From NCBI GenBank assembly GCA_016717305.1, contig JADKFY010000016.1, forward strand, positions 1 through 64,000: 64,000 bases of DNA. The letters run 5' to 3'. The notes beneath the pieces are model-generated. The model did no database searches and had not been told where the DNA came from. It worked only from the letters and a program-made list of their open reading frames with translations. Below are positions 34,058-43,608 of this stretch, in pieces. The first letter of the stretch is position 1. Every line of letters begins with the position of its first letter. Made by a program: the position numbers and the translations under genes. The DNA comes from Flavobacteriales bacterium. Lineage in GTDB: Bacteria > Bacteroidota > Bacteroidia > Flavobacteriales_F > PHOS-HE28.

Positions 34058-34065
34058 CAAAGGAA
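34058..34065 (-). promoter_or_regulatory. Possible -7 element TTCCTTTG
   Basis: One mismatch from TAnnTTTG, seven bases before the ATG of the DUF255 gene. Confidence 0.4.
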
Positions 34066-34147
34066 CAGGTCATTGTCGCCGCTTCGGTCGCCGTATCGCC
34101 CGCACCATCAACAGGGGCGCGTGGAAGGCCATGTTTCTGACCCCGAA

Positions 34148-34672
34148 GTGAAAGAGCAAACGTGGCCGGGCACGCTCATGGTCTTCGGCATATTCACGCT
34201 GCTGCTTTCGTTCTGGTGGGTGGGGGAGAAGACCTTGATCAGCTACACTGCGTTAGGTCGTTGGTTCGCACTTTTCGCATTTGCCGGAAACCTGCTTTCA
34301 TACAAGGGAGCGGGTTTGCGTTTGGGAATGGAGCGCTTGGAATGGTTCCTGTTCAACCTGCTTGCCGTGGGACCATTGCTCTTCAGTGCGGCACTATGGG
34401 TGAATATGTTGGTACACGGACCGGAGCAACTTCAGATCGTGCAGGTCCATCATTACGGGTTGAATGTGAAACGGTATTGGATCGACCATGGCGTGTTGCC
34501 ACCCGGAGTGCCAATTGAGAAGGCTACAGATCTAGCACCCCTCGCGGGTCAAAAGAACAACGTCTTGGGCACGGCCAAAGGCTGCTTGGGCTATGTGGTG
34601 ATCACCCGATGGGAAGGTGCAGACTCAGAGAAGCTAGAACCGGTGGAAGGGATGCATCCGTTCTGGCATTAG
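34148..34672 (+). CDS. Membrane protein with three helices, unknown function
   Basis: About 174 residues from a GTG at 34148; earlier GTG and ATG codons in frame (as far as 34049) exist, so the start is uncertain. Three membrane helices: TLMVFGIFTLLLSFWWVGEK, TALGRWFALFAFAGNLLSYK and WFLFNLLAVGPLLFSAALWV. A soluble C-terminal half follows (VHHYGLNVKRYWIDHGVLPP...), ending GMHPFWH. I recognise no family. The stop at 34672 overlaps the stop of the LEA-like gene on the other strand by four bases. Confidence 0.65.
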   Translation: MKEQTWPGTLMVFGIFTLLLSFWWVGEKTLISYTALGRWFALFAFAGNLLSYKGAGLRLGMERLEWFLFNLLAVGPLLFSAALWVNMLVHGPEQLQIVQVHHYGLNVKRYWIDHGVLPPGVPIEKATDLAPLAGQKNNVLGTAKGCLGYVVITRWEGADSEKLEPVEGMHPFWH

Positions 34673-35160
34673 AACACCACCTCCTCTTCCAATTCGAACG
34701 GAAACCGTTTCCGCACCAAGAACGCCTTGCCCACAACGGTGCCCTTCGCGCCCAGTTTCACGCTTTTGGAATTGAGCGTACCGGAAAGCAACAAGCCCAG
34801 CAACGACCCGGGTGCCACTTCCGCGTGGATCGGGATGGAATAGATCTGTGTACTTCGCTTCTGCAATGTGAGCGCCGTGTCCAAGATCCCCTTGCCAATG
34901 AATTTGCCATTGATGAACAGGTCCACATCGGGGTCCAGCAAATGGATCTTGTAGCCGTTGGGATTGTTAATACGCGCATCGATCCGCACCGCGATCCCTT
35001 TCAGGTCCAGTTGGTCCACTTGCACGTTGGTGATATCCTGCAGCTCCACTTGCTCGTAACTGAGGCAGGAGGAGAAGAAAAGGACGAAAAGGCAGGAGGC
35101 GAGCGCACTGGGCAGGCGCAGTCGGCAAAAGCAGGAGGAAAGGGCAAGAGGCCAAGGCAC
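34669..35160 (-). CDS. LEA type 2-like lipoprotein
   Basis: 163 residues from a GTG at 35160. A lipobox (FFSSC) follows a hydrophobic stretch, then comes an LEA14/water-stress domain: VQVDQLDLKGIAVRIDARIN, NPNGYKIHLLDPDVDLFING and the strand VKLGAKGTVVGKAFLVRKRF. LEA2-type domains are single beta-sandwiches of envelope proteins; the role here is unknown. A longer start (GTG 35217) overlaps the upstream dipeptidase stop as GTGA, which would couple translation, but adds an odd basic leader that crosses an inverted repeat. The signal sequence itself is built of the word repeat described at 35111. Confidence 0.65.
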   Translation of the reverse strand: MPWPLALSSCFCRLRLPSALASCLFVLFFSSCLSYEQVELQDITNVQVDQLDLKGIAVRIDARINNPNGYKIHLLDPDVDLFINGKFIGKGILDTALTLQKRSTQIYSIPIHAEVAPGSLLGLLLSGTLNSKSVKLGAKGTVVGKAFLVRKRFPFELEEEVVF

Positions 35161-35184
35161 TTGCCACCTGCTTTTGCGCCTGCC
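35111..35184. repeat. Inverted repeat of TTTTGC/GGCAGG words
   Basis: Arms at 35111-35135 and 35167-35184 are complementary (GGCAGGCGCA...AAAAGCAGG against CCTGCTTTTGCGCCTGCC, with a 6-base bulge in the left arm). It lies at the junction of the dipeptidase and the LEA-like gene and overlaps the start of the latter. The same words occur at 36681-36746. Confidence 0.6.
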
Positions 35185-35213
35185 ACCTACACCGGGACCT
35201 GCCAACTGGGTCC

Positions 35214-36599
35214 TCACTTGGTCGAAGCGAAATGATGGAAGAACCGTGGGATGGTACGGATGCCTTGCATGTAATTGAAGACACCGTATTTCTCGTTCGG
35301 GCTGTGGATATTGTCGCTGTCCAGTCCGAAGCCGAAGAGGACGGTCTTCAGCCCAAGCACTTCTTCGAACAGTGCCACGATCGGAATGCTGCCACCGCCG
35401 CGAGTGGGAATGGGCTTTTTGCCAAAAGTGTCTTCCATGGCCTTGCTGGCCGCGAGGTAGGCCGGTGAGTCGATCGGCGTAACGGCCGCCTCGCCACCGT
35501 GGTGGGGGTGGACGACCACTTTAACACCGGGGGGCGCGATCTTCACGAAGTGGTCCTGGAACAATTTGGTGATGGCTTCACTCTTCTGGTTCGGCACCAA
35601 ACGCATGCTGATCTTGGCAAAGGCCTTGCTTGGGAGGACCGTTTTGGCACCTTCGCCGATGTAGCCGCCCCAGATCCCGTTCACATCCAAGGTTGGTCGA
35701 ACGCTGGAACGTTCTTCCGAGGAGTAGCCCTTTTCACCACGCACGGCATCCACGCCCAGGTCCTTCATGTATTCCTTTTCGTTGAAGGGTGCCTCTGCCA
35801 ATGCCTTGCGTTCGGCAGCACTTAATTCATTCACGGTATCGTAGAATCCGGGGATGGTCACCTTACGGTCCGCATCGTGCAGGCCGGCGATCATTTCGCA
35901 CAAGGCATTGATCGGATTGCTAACCGCACCGCCGTAGACACCACTGTGCAGATCACGGTCCGGGCCGGTCACTTCCACCTCCACGTAGCTGAGCCCACGC
36001 AGGCCGGTATTGATGCTCGGAACATCGTTGGCGATCATAGCGGTATCGCTGATCAGGACCACATCGGCCTTAAGGCGTTCCGTATTCTCCTTCACGAAAA
36101 TACTCAGGTTCGTACTGCCCACTTCCTCCTCGCCCTCGATCATCATTTTCACGTTGCAGGGCAGGCCACCGGTCTTCAACATGGTCTCCACGGCCTTTAC
36201 GTGCATGTAGAACTGGCCTTTGTCATCGGCACTGCCGCGGGCGTAGATCATGCCGTCCTTGATCACTGGGTCGAACGGGCCGCTGTGCCAAAGCTCTAGC
36301 GGGTCGGCTGGTTGTACGTCGTAATGGCCATATACGAGCACGGTCGGTTTGCTAGGGTCCACGATCTTTTCCCCATACACAATGGGATTGCCCGCGGTTT
36401 GGCATACCTCCACCTTTTCCAAGCCTGCCTCGGTCATGCGTTGCTTCACGGCCTCCGCGCACCGGGCCACATCGGCCTTGAACTTGGGGTCGGCACTCAC
36501 ACTTGGGATGCGCAGCAGGTCCAACAGTTCGTGGATGAAGCGTTCCTCATTGGTCTTGATGTAGGGGTCAATTGCGCTTAAAGCGGATACGGTTTCCAT
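35214..36599 (-). CDS. M20-family dipeptidase
   Basis: 461 residues. The ATG at 36599 gives METVSALSAIDPYIKTNEE; a longer frame upstream is made of low-complexity sequence and crosses the promoter element, so it was rejected. Metallopeptidase M20 ligands are intact: VLVYGHYDVQP, IYARGSADDKGQFYMH and EGEEEVGSTNL, and the C-terminal RGGGSIPIVALFEEVLG. Such cytosolic enzymes hydrolyse dipeptides or related amides using two zinc ions. It has its own promoter and is followed by the LEA-like gene. Confidence 0.93.
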   Translation of the reverse strand: METVSALSAIDPYIKTNEERFIHELLDLLRIPSVSADPKFKADVARCAEAVKQRMTEAGLEKVEVCQTAGNPIVYGEKIVDPSKPTVLVYGHYDVQPADPLELWHSGPFDPVIKDGMIYARGSADDKGQFYMHVKAVETMLKTGGLPCNVKMMIEGEEEVGSTNLSIFVKENTERLKADVVLISDTAMIANDVPSINTGLRGLSYVEVEVTGPDRDLHSGVYGGAVSNPINALCEMIAGLHDADRKVTIPGFYDTVNELSAAERKALAEAPFNEKEYMKDLGVDAVRGEKGYSSEERSSVRPTLDVNGIWGGYIGEGAKTVLPSKAFAKISMRLVPNQKSEAITKLFQDHFVKIAPPGVKVVVHPHHGGEAAVTPIDSPAYLAASKAMEDTFGKKPIPTRGGGSIPIVALFEEVLGLKTVLFGFGLDSDNIHSPNEKYGVFNYMQGIRTIPRFFHHFASTK

Positions 36600-36604
36600 A
36601 GGCC

Positions 36605-36612
36605 CAAAGGTA
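36605..36612 (-). promoter_or_regulatory. -7 promoter element TACCTTTG of the dipeptidase gene
   Basis: Exact TAnnTTTG match, five bases before the ATG at 36599. It supports this start and a very short leader. Confidence 0.55.
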
Positions 36613-36680
36613 GTTGCCGGAAAAACGTGCCCGGATCGTCGCATTTCAAACTTGATTCCATAAAGCCTTAAGAATTGGGT

Positions 36681-36746
36681 CTTTGCTTTTCTTGCTCCTG
36701 CCTCATTGCTCTTGCTTTTGCCCCTGCCCCTGCCTTTTGCCACCTG
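36681..36746. repeat. Intergenic TTTTGC/CCTGCC word repeat
   Basis: About 65 bases of irregular repetition of the words TTGCTTTT, TTGCTC, CCCCTGCC and TTTTGCC in the gap between the dipeptidase and the first choice-of-anchor-L gene. The last ten bases (TTGCCACCTG) recur exactly at 35161-35170. No coding potential. Confidence 0.55.
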
Positions 36747-36833
36747 ATCTTCCCAAGGGCAACCTTTTTGAACAGGTCCATGTCATTATCCGCTACGGAT
36801 CCTTATTTTACCACCCTGTTCAACTCTTAGTAC

Positions 36834-39488
36834 ATGCGTCGTATCCTACTTCTGGCGTTGTCCGGTATGCTCGTTTCGTTGCATGTACGTGGGCAAATTG
36901 CCGTGGATGTTTCCATGACCCCGACCCAGTTGGTGGAAAACATCCTGCTGGGGGGCGGTGTAACCGTAAGCAACGTGAGCTACAACGGCGTTGCTTCCCC
37001 CGCAACCGTTCAGGTGGGTAGTGGTTCATTCACCGGCGTGGGGACCAATTTGGGGCTGGCTGCAGGATTGATCCTTTCCACGGGTGAGATCGATAATGCA
37101 GTTGGGCCAGCCAGTAACTTCAGTGGGGATGATAATGATACAGGCTCAGACCCGGACCTGGAGGATATCTCGGGAGGGATCATCACGGATCGCGCAGTGC
37201 TTGAATTCGATTTCGTGCCGACCGGAGATTCGCTCAAATTCCGGTACGTCTTCGCCTCGGAAGAGTATCCCGAATTCATTTGTAGCTTCAATGACGCGTT
37301 CGGTTTCTTCTTGAGCGGACCCGGTATCGCAGGGCCTTATGCCGGGAATGCAGCGAACATTGCACTTGTCCCGGGCACCATTACTCCGGTAACCATCAAC
37401 AATGTGAACAACGGTTTGAACAATGATCCGAACGATCCGGATTGTCCTGCTGTTAATCCAGCTTTCTACGTTGATAACGAGAATGGTCTGGATGTATCCT
37501 ATGATGGCTTCACCGTTGTCTTGGAAGCCTTCGCGTTGGTGCAGTGCGGACAGGTATACCACATCAAATTGGCCGTTGGTGATGCCGGTGGTATTGGTGG
37601 ATTTGACACAACCTACGACAGTGCTGTTTTCTTGGAAGCCGGCAGTTTTACCAGTTCCGGGCAAGTGACCCCGCAGTTGGTCACTGGGGTCGGTGTAATT
37701 GGAAGCACCATGATGGAGGGCTGTGTTCCAGTGGAGTTGGTCTTCACCCGCCAAGGTGACTTGAGCGCAGCCGATTCGATCTCGATATCCGTTGGGGGAA
37801 CAGCAACGCCAGGAGTGGATTATTCACCAGCACTGCCCACTGAATTGATCTATGCTTCCGGTGACAGTTTGGCAAATTTCGTACTGACCGTTCCAGTTGA
37901 CCCCGATGGTCCGGAGACCATTGTGATCACAGTTAACCAGCTGGTCTCCTGCTCCGGCAGCGGCCTCACCACGGTTTACACCTTTAACATCGATAGCCCT
38001 CCGCCGCTCACTGCCGCTCTGGCCGACATTGACGCGGCATGTGGTGATGTGAACGTGCTGGAGCCGATCGTGGATGGGGGCTTGGGTTATTATGCCTTCC
38101 TCTGGAGCACTGGGGAGACCACTTCTTCCATATCGGTTTCGCCATCTCAGACCACCACGTACACCTATACCATTTCGGACAGTTGTGCGGTAGAGCCATT
38201 GACCGGTTCTGTTACTGTAAGCCTACCTGTGTTGGACCCGCTCGCCATCACAGTTTCGCCTGCGACCGCCATTCCCTGCTTGGAGACTGGAACCATAGAA
38301 GTGCTTACGGCCACTGGAGGGAATGGAGTTTACAGCTACCAATGGAGCCTTGGCGGAAACAATTTGCCCACCACGCAATCCATCATCGTTCCGGCCGGGT
38401 CACCCATGTGGTACGTGGTCGAAGTAGAGGAGGGTTGTGGCAGTTCTGTGCAGGACAGTGTGTTGGTGAGCCAAGCCGCCTTGCCCCCCATCGCCATTAC
38501 AACCACGGGGAATGTTACAGTGATCTGTCCTGGGGATACGACGGAACTGGGGATAACTGAAGTCACCGGTGGCAATGGGGTGTATACGATCGAATGGACT
38601 AATGCTGCGGGCGATGTTCTGTCCATGGGGTACACTTTGGAGGTTGGGGTTCCCAATGACGCGAGTTACACGATCAATGTGGCCGACCAATGCGGCACAG
38701 TAGGGACCACACAATTGATCACGCTATTGCCCCAATATGAGCAACTGGAGATCTTCACAACCCCGGATCACTTGATCTGCTACGGGGAAAGTACCGTTGC
38801 CGAGGTTACCGTTGAAGGCGGCTCCGGCTATTTCTTTGTAGAATGGATCGGACAGGACTTTACGGATCCCGTTTTGGCCGTGCAACCGACACAAGAGACC
38901 ACCTATGTTGTACTGGTCACCGATCGTTGTGGCGCGGTTCGTTCCGGGGAGGTTACCGTGGAAGTGGAAGCGGTCTTCATTGATATCGCTGTGAACAACC
39001 AAGGCCAGGATGACTGGTTCCTTCAAGCAGCAACGATCCCGCGGGCGGCCAGCTACGTATGGGATTGGGGAGATGGGTTCATGTCGCGAGCGAATGAGGT
39101 GGCCCACAGTTTCACCGACCTGGAAGACCATTGGGTCCAATTGAAGGTTGTTACACCGAACGGCTGTACGGCACGCGACTCGGTCTTCTTGACCGCGCCT
39201 GCACATATCTATTTCCCCAATGCCTTCACCCCCGACGGAGATGGGGTGAATGAAACTTTTGGTCCCATTGGGCACTCGATCGATGAGTTCAGTATGGTGG
39301 TCTACAACCGCTGGGGAGAACTTCTGTACAGTACGGATGAGCTATTGGAGCCATGGGATGGAAAGGTGAACGGGGGCAAAATGGCGACAACGGGAGTGTA
39401 CGTGTACAAGTACCGGGCAGAAGGACATTACTTCCCGTCCACGGAAGGATACGGCAGTGTAACATTGATCAGAGGAACACAGGAATGA
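36834..39488 (+). CDS. Choice-of-anchor L surface protein with T9SS type B sorting domain (copy 1)
   Basis: 884 residues. Signal peptide (MRRILLLALSGMLVSLHVRG). Residues 25-270 are the choice-of-anchor-L domain: TPTQLVENILLGGGVTVSNV, AVLEFDFVPTGDSLKFRYVF, ASEEYPEFICSFNDAFGFFL and CGQVYHIKLAVGDAGG. Then Calx-beta-like and repeated Ig/SprB-like units, a PKD domain (YVWDWGDGF...VAHSFTDLEDHW, about residue 740) and a gliding motility-associated type B domain (PNAFTPDGDGVNETF...VVYNRWGELLYST...TTGVYVYKYRAEG). It is thus a surface or released T9SS cargo, probably adhesive. It overlaps the next, paralogous gene by four bases (ATGA). Confidence 0.9.
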   Translation: MRRILLLALSGMLVSLHVRGQIAVDVSMTPTQLVENILLGGGVTVSNVSYNGVASPATVQVGSGSFTGVGTNLGLAAGLILSTGEIDNAVGPASNFSGDDNDTGSDPDLEDISGGIITDRAVLEFDFVPTGDSLKFRYVFASEEYPEFICSFNDAFGFFLSGPGIAGPYAGNAANIALVPGTITPVTINNVNNGLNNDPNDPDCPAVNPAFYVDNENGLDVSYDGFTVVLEAFALVQCGQVYHIKLAVGDAGGIGGFDTTYDSAVFLEAGSFTSSGQVTPQLVTGVGVIGSTMMEGCVPVELVFTRQGDLSAADSISISVGGTATPGVDYSPALPTELIYASGDSLANFVLTVPVDPDGPETIVITVNQLVSCSGSGLTTVYTFNIDSPPPLTAALADIDAACGDVNVLEPIVDGGLGYYAFLWSTGETTSSISVSPSQTTTYTYTISDSCAVEPLTGSVTVSLPVLDPLAITVSPATAIPCLETGTIEVLTATGGNGVYSYQWSLGGNNLPTTQSIIVPAGSPMWYVVEVEEGCGSSVQDSVLVSQAALPPIAITTTGNVTVICPGDTTELGITEVTGGNGVYTIEWTNAAGDVLSMGYTLEVGVPNDASYTINVADQCGTVGTTQLITLLPQYEQLEIFTTPDHLICYGESTVAEVTVEGGSGYFFVEWIGQDFTDPVLAVQPTQETTYVVLVTDRCGAVRSGEVTVEVEAVFIDIAVNNQGQDDWFLQAATIPRAASYVWDWGDGFMSRANEVAHSFTDLEDHWVQLKVVTPNGCTARDSVFLTAPAHIYFPNAFTPDGDGVNETFGPIGHSIDEFSMVVYNRWGELLYSTDELLEPWDGKVNGGKMATTGVYVYKYRAEGHYFPSTEGYGSVTLIRGTQE

Positions 39489-42274
39489 GCAACGCATTGA
39501 AGGTGACCAAGCGTATTTGGGTTTTGTCCGTTTTGGGTTCCATGACCGTGGGTCTGCACGCCCAAGTCGTGGTGAACACGGCGTTGACCCCTTCACAGCT
39601 GATACAGGATGTGTTGTTGGGTGCCGGGATAACGGTGAGCAACGTTAGCTTCAATGGTATTGCCGACCCCGCTACTCCTCAAGAAGGCACGGGGTCGTTC
39701 ACTGCCACCGGCTCGAATTTGAACATCCCGGCCGGGATCATCCTTTCTTCGGGTTTCGCTGAGAATATTGCTGATGAAGCCTCAGGCTTCCAAAGCGATA
39801 ATTTTGACCAAGCTTTTGTGGATGCGGATCTGGAGACGATCGCTGATGAGACCATCAACGATGCGGCCGTGCTGGAGTTTGATTTTGTGCCTAACGGCGA
39901 TTCCGTGAAATTCCGTTATGTGTTCGGGTCTGAAGAATATCCGGAATTCGTCTGTTCCTATAATGATGCGTTCGGGTTCTTCCTGAGCGGTCCGGGTATC
40001 AGTGGTCCGTATGCGTTGGGAGCTGTGAACATCGCACTTATCCCGGGGACCACTACCCCTGTAACGATCAACAACGTCAATAACGGGGACAACAACAACG
40101 GGGATCCAAATGATCCATTCTGCCCACCTGTGAACCCCGATTTCTATATTGACAACACCGGCGGGACCACAGTTGTATACGACGGGTTCACGGTGGTCAT
40201 GGAGGCAAAATATTTCGTGCAATGTGGCCAAACCTACCACATCAAGCTGGCGATCGGCGACGCAATTGATCAAGCTTTCGATAGTGGTGTCTTTTTGGAA
40301 GCAGGCAGTTTTACCAGTTCGCCCTTTGTGCCTTCACTTACCCCGGGTCCCGGTATAGTTGGGGATAATATCTACGAGAGCTGTTTTGACATGTCGCTCA
40401 ATTATCTCCGGATCGGGTCGGCGTTGGAAGCGGATACATTCCAGGTCACCTACTCGGGCACCTTTACGAACGGAGAGGATATTGTACCACCGCTGCCTAC
40501 TGAAGTGATCTTTCCTGCTGGGGTCGGCAGCATTCCCTTCCTCTTCAATGCTCCAATAGATGCGGATGGACTTGAAACGATCACGATCACGGTAGTGAGC
40601 ATCTCAGACTGTACCGGGGATACCATCGAGAACGTGTTCAACTTCTTTATTGATGCGCCGCCGCCATTATTAGCTGTTGCCGATCCCTTTAGTGTGGATT
40701 GTGGGGGCCAAGTGGAGATCGGTGCGATCGTTACCGGGGGGTATGGCGTGTACACCTACGACTGGGGTAATGGGAACACGGATACTACGCTGGTGGTCGC
40801 CCCATTGTCCGATACCACGTATCCATTGACCGTCACGGATGTGTGTGGGTTGACCAGTACCGTTGATGTGCCTGTCATTGTTGTACCGTCGCCTAATCCC
40901 TTCGGCGTGACCTTTGCGCCGGCCCTCACTGTTCAAGGGAACTCCGTGCAAGAGAGTTGCTATGAAGTACAATTGAATTTCTCGCGCACCGGTGGAACGG
41001 CCTTCGCGGACACGGCCTACGTTTCGCTGAGCGGAACATCCACCAGCGGTGAGGACTATACGGACATTCCGGTGCAAGTGATCTTTGCGGCAGGATCGAA
41101 CACGGTTACCGTACCGGTCACCTTTCCTCAGGATGCCGATGGGCAAGAAACCCTGATCATCACCTTGGGCGATGTATCCATTTGCAACGGTGGGTTCTCC
41201 GAGCTCAGTTTCACTTTTACAATAACACAGACCCCAACTCTTGTAGCCTTCGGCGGTGACCAATTGATCCCATGCGGGGGCAGTGCGTTGTTACAGCCCA
41301 CTACCACCGGTGGTTTCCAGCCGTACACGTACCTCTGGGAGAACCAAAGCACTTTCCCGAACCAGACCGTGACCACCAACGAAGCCACTGTCTTTACGGT
41401 GATCGTCACGGATGATTGTGGGAACACGTCCGAAGCGGCATTCAACGTGGATCTGCTACCAGCACCACCGATCCAGATCAATGTGTTGGGTCCGGATGAT
41501 GTGATCGAAGCTTGCGAAAGCGCTACTATCGTGATCTCCCGCCCTGTAAGTAATACGCAAGGTGATATGTTCGTGGAATTGAGCTACGGTGGTATGGCCG
41601 TGGACGGAACGGATTTCAATGGTCAAACCAGTCAGGTTATTACCGACGGCAGTTTTAGCAGTCAGTTCGTTTTCCAGCCATTGGAGGACGGTGTTTCCGA
41701 CTCTGGCGAGACCGTTGTGATCTATGCATCCTACACCGATGCCTGCGGGCGGACCGTGAGCGATTCAGTGATCGTGACCATTAACGATGCTCCACCGATC
41801 ATCTTGACCACTTCGGACATTACCGTGGAATGCGGACCCGATTCGTTGGCGATAACAGTTTTGGCCCAAGGCGGCTACCCGGGAGGCTTGGACCTTTCTT
41901 GGAACACGGGGGATGAAGGCACTGTTACCTATGTGCAAATGCAGACAGCAGGCGTTTATGTCGTTACTGCTACTGATGCCTGCGGTCGTACTGCAAGTGC
42001 CACGGCGAATGTCTTCGTGCTTTGCGACATCGTGGTCCCTAACGTGTTCTCACCCAACGGCGATGGTCAGAACGATCGCTTCGATATCGACGGCATCCTG
42101 AGCACCACCAACACCGTAAGGGTGTTCAACCGCTGGGGGCAGATCGTGTTCGAGGCTGAGAATTACCGGAACAATTGGAGCGCTTCCGGTGTGCCGGACG
42201 GAACCTACTTCTATGAGGTGATCGTACCTCGCGAACCAGCGCCCTTGACCGGGTCGTTGACAATACTGCGATAG
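39485..42274 (+). CDS. Choice-of-anchor L surface protein with T9SS type B sorting domain (copy 2)
   Basis: 929 residues from the ATG overlapping the previous stop. Signal peptide (RIWVLSVLGSMTVGLHAQ). The anchor-L domain mirrors copy 1 (TPSQLIQDVLLGAGITVSNV; AVLEFDFVPNGDSVKFRYVF; SEEYPEFVCSYNDAFGFFLS; QTYHIKLAIGDAIDQAFDS). It is followed by three Calx-beta-like segments (residues about 300-390, 475-570, 655-770; each with TSGEDY or VDGTDF-type strands) alternating with Ig/SprB-like units. The C-terminal type B sorting domain reads VVPNVFSPNGDGQNDRFDID and VFNRWGQIVFEAENY. The middle is more divergent from copy 1 than the ends. Confidence 0.9.
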   Translation: MSNALKVTKRIWVLSVLGSMTVGLHAQVVVNTALTPSQLIQDVLLGAGITVSNVSFNGIADPATPQEGTGSFTATGSNLNIPAGIILSSGFAENIADEASGFQSDNFDQAFVDADLETIADETINDAAVLEFDFVPNGDSVKFRYVFGSEEYPEFVCSYNDAFGFFLSGPGISGPYALGAVNIALIPGTTTPVTINNVNNGDNNNGDPNDPFCPPVNPDFYIDNTGGTTVVYDGFTVVMEAKYFVQCGQTYHIKLAIGDAIDQAFDSGVFLEAGSFTSSPFVPSLTPGPGIVGDNIYESCFDMSLNYLRIGSALEADTFQVTYSGTFTNGEDIVPPLPTEVIFPAGVGSIPFLFNAPIDADGLETITITVVSISDCTGDTIENVFNFFIDAPPPLLAVADPFSVDCGGQVEIGAIVTGGYGVYTYDWGNGNTDTTLVVAPLSDTTYPLTVTDVCGLTSTVDVPVIVVPSPNPFGVTFAPALTVQGNSVQESCYEVQLNFSRTGGTAFADTAYVSLSGTSTSGEDYTDIPVQVIFAAGSNTVTVPVTFPQDADGQETLIITLGDVSICNGGFSELSFTFTITQTPTLVAFGGDQLIPCGGSALLQPTTTGGFQPYTYLWENQSTFPNQTVTTNEATVFTVIVTDDCGNTSEAAFNVDLLPAPPIQINVLGPDDVIEACESATIVISRPVSNTQGDMFVELSYGGMAVDGTDFNGQTSQVITDGSFSSQFVFQPLEDGVSDSGETVVIYASYTDACGRTVSDSVIVTINDAPPIILTTSDITVECGPDSLAITVLAQGGYPGGLDLSWNTGDEGTVTYVQMQTAGVYVVTATDACGRTASATANVFVLCDIVVPNVFSPNGDGQNDRFDIDGILSTTNTVRVFNRWGQIVFEAENYRNNWSASGVPDGTYFYEVIVPREPAPLTGSLTILR

Positions 42275-42795
42275 AGTAGAACGATCTCGCGTTAAACTGT
42301 GGAGGATCAAACCTTCATACTTGATGCGGAGAAACGATCTGGGCGAAACTTGAGGGGGACCGAGCTCAAACGACTTGACCTCATCTTTGAGTGGACCGTC
42401 CATAAAACGGACGTTACCGGAAGCTCGGCACTGCCCGGCACCAATAACCGATCCTTGGAGGACGACCTTGGAAAGATCAACGAGGAGCTTGCCCAGCCAG
42501 TGAATGTAAAACTGGTTAAGGAGCTTGCACTTATGACCATGGATCTATCGACCATGAGCGAGCTGTCCTTCGGGATCGTCAGGATACTTTGGACATGCTA
42601 GCCCGATCACGTACGGTAGGCGAAGATCCTACGCTCTCAGCTTGGACCTAAAGAAGGCTCGGACCTGAAGCCCGGTGGATACCTTCAGTACGTGAGTGAA
42701 GATGTGGGTGTGCAAAACCCCCTCCGCAAGATCATGAACAATGTGATCCGACGAAGCTTGGCTCCGATGCTCTGCCCACCGCGATACACGACTAG
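42275..42795. other. Intergenic region with decayed coding fragments
   Basis: No intact gene. On the plus strand, 42419-42601 reads as a short protein-like stretch (TGSSALPGTNNRSLEDDLGK...ELSFGIVRILWTC) and, in another frame, 42646-42798 reads LGPKEGSDLKPGGYLQYVSE...MNNVIRRSLAPM, with stops in between. They may be upstream pieces of the phage-like remnant that follows. No intact promoter or terminator was seen. Confidence 0.4.
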
Positions 42796-43296
42796 GTGAG
42801 ACGCACGGGCGAAAGATTGTGGGCATTGACCCGCCAGCTGGTCTCTTCGACGCATCAATGGACGCAGCAAGGGCCACTGGTCCAGCCAATGCCGATGCGC
42901 TTGGATTACAGCTTGGTGCAGGGTGGCATCATTGACACCACCCGCGAGATATGCTTCAAACTCAACAGGCTCGTGTGGACCCGCGCTGATATGGCGGCGC
43001 TGAACGCACAGGCCAACGCGGGCAAGAAGTGGAGCGGATACAAAGGCGATATTGAGGTGTATTGCGGAGGCCACGAGTGCAGGCATGGATGGGATTGGGT
43101 AAGTAGCTCAATGCTACTGCGATCGCGCCCCGACCTTGAAATGGTACCCGGAAACGGGCCGTTCAAAGTGCGGTACAAAGCGGGTGTGACTCCCCAGCAG
43201 TTCAACGCGGGTGGCCACGTTCGCACCGAGTTGGGCGTTAGTTGCACCTCGCATATCCGAACAACTGCCTTACCACCTTCAGTTGAACTCATTTGA
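42796..43296 (+). pseudogene. Likely remnant of a Mu-like phage minor head protein
   Basis: The plus-strand frame holds MRLDYSLVQGGIIDTTREIC, then WTRADMAALNAQANAGKKW and YCGGHECRHGWDWVSSSML. The pattern GGIIDTTR...C...W...GGxxCRHxxxWV is typical of the C-terminal segment of Mu F-like head morphogenesis proteins. Only this end is recognisable, and the preceding part is out of frame, so the gene is broken. No other prophage genes remain in the window. Fragment size and lack of an RBS support decay. Confidence 0.5.
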
Positions 43297-43553
43297 TGTT
43301 CGGCTAGCAAGGACTGTACGGGTAGAACATGGTTTCATTTCCGATCCGATGCCCAGGGTTAAAGATTCACGAATGTTCGCTCGTCTGCGGTTTGTGTTAG
43401 TGCTCCTATTCACAACACAGTCTACGATCGGATGGGTTGCAACAAGGGCGCCCGTCCATCCGAAGAAATATCCCAGAAAGGAGCGATCGGAAATTTTGTC
43501 TAGTTGGATCTGCAACACCACTTTCAGCACCAAGGGCTTGCCCATTAGAACGA

Positions 43554-43587
43554 GAGAACCCCGCGCCGTTTCCGGCGCGGGGTTCTC
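43554..43587 (-). terminator. Perfect 15-bp hairpin after the giant adhesin gene
   Basis: GAGAACCCCGCGCCG (43554-43568) pairs perfectly with 43573-43587 around a TTTC loop. It lies 21 bases beyond the stop of the minus-strand adhesin; the tail is T-poor (TCGTTCT), so it may act as a bidirectional terminator or mRNA-end stabiliser. Confidence 0.7.
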
Positions 43588-43608
43588 GCATTCGATCGGT
43601 CGTTCTTC

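Noticed and set aside
34609..35235. Plus-strand frame of 208 codons overlapping the LEA-like gene
   Set aside because: Low-complexity Lys/Glu/Gly tail from the word repeat, and the opposite strand has the lipoprotein domain.
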